Part shown: in pieces, positions 57,432 to 64,000 of the stretch
Layout of the letters: each line of letters opens with the position of its first letter
How positions within the stretch are numbered: position 1 is the first letter of the stretch
Assembly (NCBI RefSeq): GCF_050003625.1
Contig: NC_134399.1
Location: 222,760,975 to 222,824,974 of the forward strand
Reading direction: 5' to 3'
Source of the DNA: Haematobia irritans
Taxonomy: Eukaryota; Arthropoda; Insecta; Diptera; Muscidae
DNA length: 64,000 bases
Program-made: the position numbers and the translations under genes
The notes under the pieces: generated by a model
Told to the model about the DNA's origin: nothing
Database searches by the model: none
Seen by the model: only the letters and a program-made list of their open reading frames with translations

Positions 57432-58588
57432 CACCCTCAAAAAAAATAGCTTCTCTAACATATGTTCCAAACATATTTTGCAGGAAGCACATATATTAGT
57501 GGATATTGCCGAAACATTATTATATTTGTTTTATGTGAACATATTATATGTTTGGAAGCATTTTGAGCCCAAAAATATTATATGCTTGGAAGAATATTCT
57601 CCCCAAGAAGATTGTGCTCATTCCCTCACATAATTTTCACTTCCACGAAATTTTTAGTTCTTGGCACCTTTTTCTGTAATACAAATAATGTTGAAGAAAT
57701 TATTTAATTTTATAATTTTTTAAATTTTACCTCTCGCCTGGACGGAGAATCGAACCGCGAACCATGCAATTTGTAAGCCAATACACTACCACTGGACTAC
57801 GTAGCTGTTATAGTCACCAATAGACAATTATCGTTATAAGTTACATTTATATAGCATAGTTTGCAGCGCCCACGAACCCATGCAAACATAACATTATTTA
57901 ACAGAAACATACATTTGTTGGCCACGTGGAGCAGTGGTTAACATACGTTCCGATTTTTTTGAACGAACCAAGAAAAAAAGTGTGCCCATAATGCCAAAAT
58001 GATAAACAAAACACATGTCCACACATACATAAAATGCTGCTCTCAAGACGAAAACACACGCTGTTTTTTTTTTTTCAAATGTCTATTCTCTTGGTTCCGT
58101 ATGTCTATTCTCTTTACGCCGAATACTCATTCTAATATTAAAATTTATTTAATTTTAATATTTAGACTTAAGCATATCAAATTTTTGGCCTTATCATAAA
58201 ACAGTTTTCCGAAACAACATACAAGCGGTTTCACAGAAATTGTTTTGATTCTCTTGTTGTGTTATGTTGATATCTTTCGTCAACCCTCCCGTCCATATCT
58301 ATTTCTTTCTCTATACTCTCTCTCTCTTTGTCGCTCTCTGAATAAAATATCACAACATATATATGTTTACTCGAAATTTGTAAATGTATATATGTTTACA
58401 TTCACACATATTATTTTTGTAAAATATTCATGCCCCAAACATAACATATTAACATATGTGTCCCAAACATTTAGTGTTAGTTTAGGAACTTTACATGTTT
58501 GCACTTAAATATATTGTGTTTAGAAATTGTGTCCAAAACACATTTTGTTTATATCGGAACATATGAAAAACATATTTTTCTAACAGTG
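57432..58588 (+). mobile_element. TA-type non-autonomous element D4
   Basis: A 1157-bp element flanked by TA at 57430-57431 and 58589-58590. It begins CACCCTCAAAAAAAATAGC and ends CATATTTTTCTAACAGTG. It carries the paired tRNA-like module at about 57640-57950 and the inner CTCTCTCTCTTTGTCGC tract also found in D1 (reverse). The most complete copy of the family. No transposase. Confidence 0.88.
57640..57950. repeat. Paired divergent tRNA-like module, copy in D4
   Basis: The minus unit at about 57805-57730 has GTCCAGTGGTAG and GGTTCGATTCTCC. The plus unit at about 57915-57945 has the A-box-like GTGGAGCAGTGGTTAAC and is truncated before its B-box by D sequence. Orientation and spacing match 41755-42140. 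Confidence 0.65.
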
Positions 58589-58590
58589 TA

Positions 58591-60640
58591 TCAAAGCCCT
58601 TTAAAAACAATATGTAGAAAAGTGAAATCTATGACCTAATGACAATATTTTTTTCAGTGTACAATTTTGTATAGTGGTTTGTACATGTATTACACTTTGT
58701 GAAATTCGTACATGTGGACTCAAAAATATTACAAAGTGGACTAAATAGTATAATTCGGAAAATAGCAAAAGCAAAGAACTACAATCCAGGAACATGCATA
58801 AATTTCATGGCACACTAAGAGCTAATTTTCATAACGAACCAATTATTTTTTCCAGAATAATGAGACACCGCCATCGTATCCCATTCACTTCTTCTATTGC
58901 ACTGTACCCTAAGATATCATCCATGAATGAGCAACAACAACCGGCATTCGCTACGGAATAAGACTTTCGTCTTGCTCAAAATTTGAAATTAGCCATTGCG
59001 ACGTGTACGAGTATGTGGAGCATGGATGGTTAACTAGCACTTGAAGGCGTTTCGCAATGTTAAACGAAAAGAGTTAAAAGTCAAAAGCCTGCAGGGATTT
59101 TCATTTTCAAATGGAAAAAAAAAATACCCACTCTCCCACAACGAAAAACACAAACCGACTGTTGTTTTGAATACGAAATAAACGAAGGATAAAACTGGGC
59201 TAGATGTGGGAAATCCAAAGGGAAAAGGGGTAACAAGTATGCATGGTTTTGAAATAGAAATTCTTAAAGGAGGGGGTGTTTTTTTTTTTCTTCCACACCA
59301 CATAAGGTGATGAGACGAGTTTGTTGTTGCGGCAAGATTATTTAAAATTATTGCGTGAAATGAAAGTTTCTTTTTGTTTTTTTTTTTTTTCAAATTCCTC
59401 TAACAGCATAGCAAAGCCGTTTCCCATATGTTGGGTACTATTGTGTTAAGGGAAAGGGGTGGAACTTTGTAAAAAAAAATAACAACGAAATGGAAAATTT
59501 AAACGGGTTATGAATCCTTTTGCTAGTCCCACAAAGGCATTTTCACAATTCCGTACACGTTTTACATGTTGCAATTCTTTCGATGCTATCGCAATACCAG
59601 AACAGCCTGTATATTCCTTTTGATTCAGCAGCAGCAACAGCAGTCTAATGAACCTCTAGCATTGGATTGGATGTAAAGTGGTGGTTAGCATTGCTATTTT
59701 ATTATTCTTGGTATTACTCCTTTTCAAGTTTTTGATTTAAAATATCCTTACATGGATTTGTTACTGGTGATTGCATCATTAGATATGAACTCATCCAGAA
59801 GTTACACCATCGACATCGAAAACAAAATCGCAACTCGAATCTATTGGGAAGTGTGGAAAACGTGTGCCGCAAAGTGTTATCATTTCTCGCTCGTTTATCC
59901 CATGCATGATATGGTCGAGTTGAAATCGATTTCTTTATGCGATTTTATTGCAGACGTTTGCCATTTCAGTTCGATTTGTTTTATGAGATTTTAAAATTTT
60001 TATGATCACATTTTAACACGTTTTTCGATGATGAAGATGATGATAATAATAGCCACCCACAAGTGAGTTGGTGGTTTTACAGTGGCCTTAATATCTGAAA
60101 ATATAAATAGAAAAAATTGGTTTCTCCAGAGATAAGCGAAATGGGTTGATTACATGTTCATAATTGTTCATGCATACATATGTTATGAATTTTCAATATT
60201 TATCAATCCATCCTCAGTAATCCCCATGACATGTCGAATGTTATATTCGATTGCGTCCCACTTTTCTTTTGGAAAAGTTTTAAAATTCACTATTACAAAA
60301 AAAATAGTTTTCCTAATTTTTTTCCAAATAAACCTTATTTTTACTTCCGTTAAAGGGTTTTGAAAAAGTTTCTAAACTTTTATTAAAACTATTGCCAAAA
60401 AATATTTTTCATAATTTAACAAAAAAAAAAAAAAAACAAATAAACCTTATTTTTGCTTCCGTTAAAGGGTTTTGAAAAAGTTTCTAAACTTGATTGAATT
60501 TATCAAATTTGCCTCAGTTTACCATGGCATTCTTTTATAAAGTGAATGTACTCACTGAAGGGTTCAACATTTTTTTTTCAAATTGTAAAAATCAGTAGAA
60601 AATAAATCAAAGTTTTTGTAGAATCAATGAAAATACAAGT
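58591..60640. other. Longest apparently unique stretch; no recognisable gene
   Basis: Two kilobases without repeat ends. The longest frame (119 codons, minus, 59034-59393) is lysine- and serine-rich at its start and has no recognisable motif. A plus frame 59752-59994 (80 codons) is also unrecognised. A direct duplication of TTTTTCAAATAAACCTTATT and GTTAAAGGGTTTTGAAAAAG occurs at about 60319-60374 and 60436-60488. AGCAGCAACAGCAG lies at 59630. Confidence 0.5.
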
Positions 60641-60835
60641 GAATAAGGCCTTGAGTTCCGCTAGTCCGAATCTTACGTACCCTCCACCATGGAACGCGCA
60701 ACAAGTTGTACTAAAAACGATCATTCACAATAGAGTTACATAGATAGCTGTTGCCGATGGCAAGATATCTTAAATCTTCTTAACATTGGCTTCTAAATTA
60801 TCATCTTAGTCCAAAAACAAATTTTGACAAAATTG
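60640..60835 (+). repeat. DINE-like family A 5' end, diverged
   Basis: TACAAGTGAATAAGGCC, then GTTCCGCTAGTCCGAAT (decayed palindrome), GTACCCTCCACCATGG and the CCGATGGCAAGATATC block seen in segments 2 and 3. It runs straight into a 29-bp array, as in full-length family A. Confidence 0.75.
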
Positions 60836-60849
60836 TGTTTGGACTAAAT

Positions 60850-63800
60850 AAAAAAATGGAAAATGAAAAAAAAAATAAATGTTTTCCATAGAAATAAGGT
60901 TTTGGCAAAATTTTCTATAGAAATAAGAACTTGGCAAATTATCTATAGAAATAAGATTTCAGAAAATTTTTCTAAAGCAATATAATTTTGACAAAATTTC
61001 TATAGAGGTAAATTTTCACCAAATTTTTCTATAGAGGTAAATTTTGACAAAGTTTTCTATAGAAATAAAATTTTGACAACATTTTCTAAAGAAATAAAAT
61101 TTTGAAAACAAATTTTGGTAAAATTTTCTATGGAAATAAATTTTATCTATACCAATAAGGTTTTGGCTAATAATTTTGGTAAATAATCGATAGAAGTAAG
61201 ATTTCGGAAAAATTTTCTAAAGAAATACAATTTTGCCAAAATTTTTCTATAGACTTAATTGTGACAAAATTTTCTACAGAAATAAAATTTTGACAAAATT
61301 TTCTATAGCACTAAAATTGTGACAAAATTTTCTACAGAAATAAAATTTTGACAAAATTTTCTACAGAAATAAAATTTTGACAAAATTTTCTATAGAAATA
61401 AAATTTTGACAAAATTTTCTATAGAAATAAAATTTTGACAAAATTGTCAATAGAAATAAAATTATGAAAAAATTTTCTGTAGAAATAAAATTTTGACAAA
61501 ATTTCCTATAGAGCACAATTTTCAGAACATTTTCTTTAGAAATAAATTTTGACAAAATCATCTATAAAAATAAAATTTTATCAAAAGTTTCTAGAAAAAA
61601 TATGATTTTGACAACATTTTCTAGAGAAATAAAATTTTGACAAAATCAAAATAAATTTTTTTAAAATTTGGTAGATTTTTGGTAAAATTTGTTAAACCTT
61701 TTCTAATGAAATTAAATTTGGAAAAAAAATTCTATACTGGTAAAATTTTACCAACATTTTTCTATAGAGGTAAATTTTGACAAAATTTTCTACAGAAATA
61801 AAACTTTGACAAAATTTTCTAAAGAAATCAAATTTTGAAAACAAATTTTGACAAAATTTTCTATTGAAATAAATTTTTTCCATAGCAATAAGGTTTTGGT
61901 AAAATTTTGTTAAGTAAAAAGATTTTGGTAAATTATCTATAGATGTAAGATTTCGACAAAATTTTCTAAAGAAATAACATGTTGACAAAATTTTATATAG
62001 AAATAAAATTTTGATAAAATTTTCTATAGAAATAAAATTGTGACAAAATTTTCTATAGAAATAAAATTTTGACAAAATATTCTATACAAATTAAATATTA
62101 ACAAAATTTTCTATAGAAATAAAATTTTGACAATATTTTTTATAGAAATAAAATGTTGACAAAATTTTCTGTACAAATAAAATTTTGACAAAAGTTTCTA
62201 GAGAAATAAAATTTTGACAAAATTGTGATCAAAAGCTTCAAAATAAATTTTTGTAAATTTGGTAGATTTTTGGTAAAATTTGTTAAATATTTTCTAATGA
62301 AATTAAAGTTTGAAAAACATTTTTATAGTGGTAAAATTTTACCAAAATTTTTCTATAGAGGTAAATTTTGACAAAATTTTCTACAGAAATAAAACTGTGA
62401 CGAAATTTTCTAAAGAAATCAAATTTTGAAAAAAATTGACAAAATTTTCTATTGAAATAAATTTTTTCTATAGCAGTAAAGTTTGAAAATTTTGTTAGGA
62501 AATAAGATTTTGGTAAATTATCTATAGATGTAAGAATTAAAAAAAATTTTCGAAAGAAATAACATTTTGACAAAATTTTCGAAAGAAATAACATTTTGAC
62601 AAAATTTTCTATAGAAATAAAATTTTGCCAAATTTTCTATAGAAATAAAATTTTGACAAAATATTCTATACAAATTAAATTTGAACAAAATTTCCTATAG
62701 AAATAAAATTTTGACAAAATAAAATGTTTACAAAATTTTCAATAGAAATAAAATGTTGACAACATTTTCTATAGAAATAAAATTTTGACAAAATTTCCTA
62801 TAGAAATAAAATTTTGACAAAATTTTCTATAGAAATAAAATTTTGACAAAATTTTCTATAGAAATAAAATTTTGACAAAATTTTCTATACAAATAAAATT
62901 TTAACAAAATTGTCAATAGAAATAAAATTATGAAAAATTTTTCTGTAGAAATAAAATTTTGACAAAATTTCCTATAGAGCACAATTGTTCTCAATTTTCT
63001 TTAGAAATAAATTTTGACAAAATCATCTATAAAAATAAAATGTTATCAAAAGTTTCTAGAAAAAATATGATTTTGATAATATTTTCTAGAGAAATAAAAT
63101 TTTGACAAAATCAAAATAATTTTTTTTTAAAATTTGGTAGATTTTTGGTAAAATTTGTTAAACCTTTTCTAATGAAATTAAATTTGGAAAAAAAGTTCTA
63201 TACTGGTAAAATTTTACCAACATTTTTCTATAGAGGTAAATTTTGACAAAATTTTCTAAAGAAATCAAATTTTGAAAACAAATTTTGACAAAATTTTCTA
63301 TTGAAATACATTTTTTCTATAGCAATAAAGTTTTGGTAAAATTAATTAAAAGAAATAAGATTTTGGTAAATTATCTATATATGTAAGATTTCGAAAAAAA
63401 AATTCTAAAGAAATAACATTTTGAGAAAATTTTCTATAGAAACAACATTTTCTATAGAAATAAAATTGTGACAAAATTTTCTATAGAAATAAAATTTTGA
63501 CAAAATATACTATAGAAATTAAATTTTAAAAAATTTTCTATAGAAATAAAATTTTGCCAAAATAAATTTTTTACAAAATTTTCAATAGAAATAAAATTTT
63601 GACAATATTTTCTATAGAAATAAAATTTTGATAACATTTTCTATAGAAATAAAATTGTGACAAAATTTTCTATAGAAATAAAATTTTGACAAAATTGTGA
63701 TCAACAACTTCAAAATATTTTCTTTTTAATTTGGTACATTTGTGATAAAATTTGTTAAATATTTTCTAATGAAATTAAATGTTGACAAAATTTTTTATAG

Positions 63801-64000
63801 TGGTAAAATTTTACCAAAATTTTTCTATAGAGGTACATTTTCACAAAATTTTTCTATAGAGGTAAATTTTGACAACATTTTAGTACAGAAATAAAATTTT
63901 GACAACATTTTTTATAGCAATAAATTTTTTCTATAGCAATAAGGTTTTGGCAAAATTTTCTTAAGAAATAAGATTTTGGTAAATTATCTATAGAAGTAAG
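60850..64000 (-). repeat. 29-bp minisatellite array, inverted, runs off the window
   Basis: Over 3.1 kb of ACAAAATTTTCTATAGAAAT-type units. Non-canonical blocks (GGTAGATTTTTGGTAAAATT, CTGGTAAAATTTTACCAA, TTCTATAGAGGTAAATTTTG) recur near 61671, 62263, 63138 and 63722. The stretch starting CCTATAGAGCACAATT recurs at 61505 and 62971, a 1466-bp higher-order period. The right end is not seen. Confidence 0.9.

Noticed and set aside
59034..59393. 119-codon frame on the minus strand
   Set aside because: Low-complexity lysine-rich start and no recognisable domain or splice context. Not supported as a gene.

Overview
This 64 kb window is repeat-dominated DNA from a calyptrate, probably muscid, fly. 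The sequence evidence is: two irritans-type mariners with the Himar1-like terminal inverted repeat (TIR); thousands of bases of the AT-rich 29-bp minisatellite built on CTATAGAAA and TTTTGACAAAA; DINE-1-like interspersed repeats with GTCC microsatellites; and SINEs with a tRNA-like head. The genus is an inference. I found no convincing host protein-coding gene and no intact RNA gene. Every recognisable coding stretch is a decayed transposon protein: two DD41D mariner transposases, one Tc1/mariner transposase, two irritans mariner transposases, a Tc1-like scrap, two RNase H/CCHC pieces of a non-LTR retrotransposon, and one Helitron helicase C-terminus.

Layout. 1-6.9 kb: DINE-like family A (153-bp internal unit), a non-LTR RNase H fragment, a paired divergent tRNA-like module, and a LINE 3' end carrying a SINE bounded by a 13-bp target-site duplication (TSD). 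6.9-12.8 kb: a sandwich of repeat L, DINE family B and repeat L again, holding a TA-flanked element (D1), a foldback element, a short hAT-like element, a DD41D mariner and a TA MITE. 13.6-16.2 kb: an irritans mariner split by a DINE family C element. 19.1-27.6 kb: one hAT-like element with 8-bp TSDs whose interior is a 3.8 kb 29-bp minisatellite, itself interrupted by two tandem DINE-A copies. A third, inverted DINE-A copy lies at 28.1-30.4 kb. 31.5-39.2 kb: D2, family B with a nested Tc1/mariner and MITEs, another DINE-A, and a second irritans mariner. 40.5-47 kb: a Helitron 3' end, D3 with a pogo-like MITE, and a long 29-bp array carrying a TA MITE. 48.2-53.7 kb: tandem family B units, a small hAT MITE and an inverted family B copy. 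53.7-64 kb: more 29-bp array, a second DD41D mariner, a truncated SINE, D4, plain AT-rich DNA and a terminal inverted 29-bp array.

No operon-like cooperation exists here. The functional logic is parasitism: non-autonomous DINE/Helentron, hAT, mariner-type and SINE units are stacked inside each other. Many relative ages can be read from empty sites elsewhere in the same window. The most notable structures are the matched 5'/3' sub-terminal repeats of the DINE families, the minisatellite-filled hAT element, the SINE sitting inside a LINE with the same 3' tail, and the two-tRNA divergent cassette.
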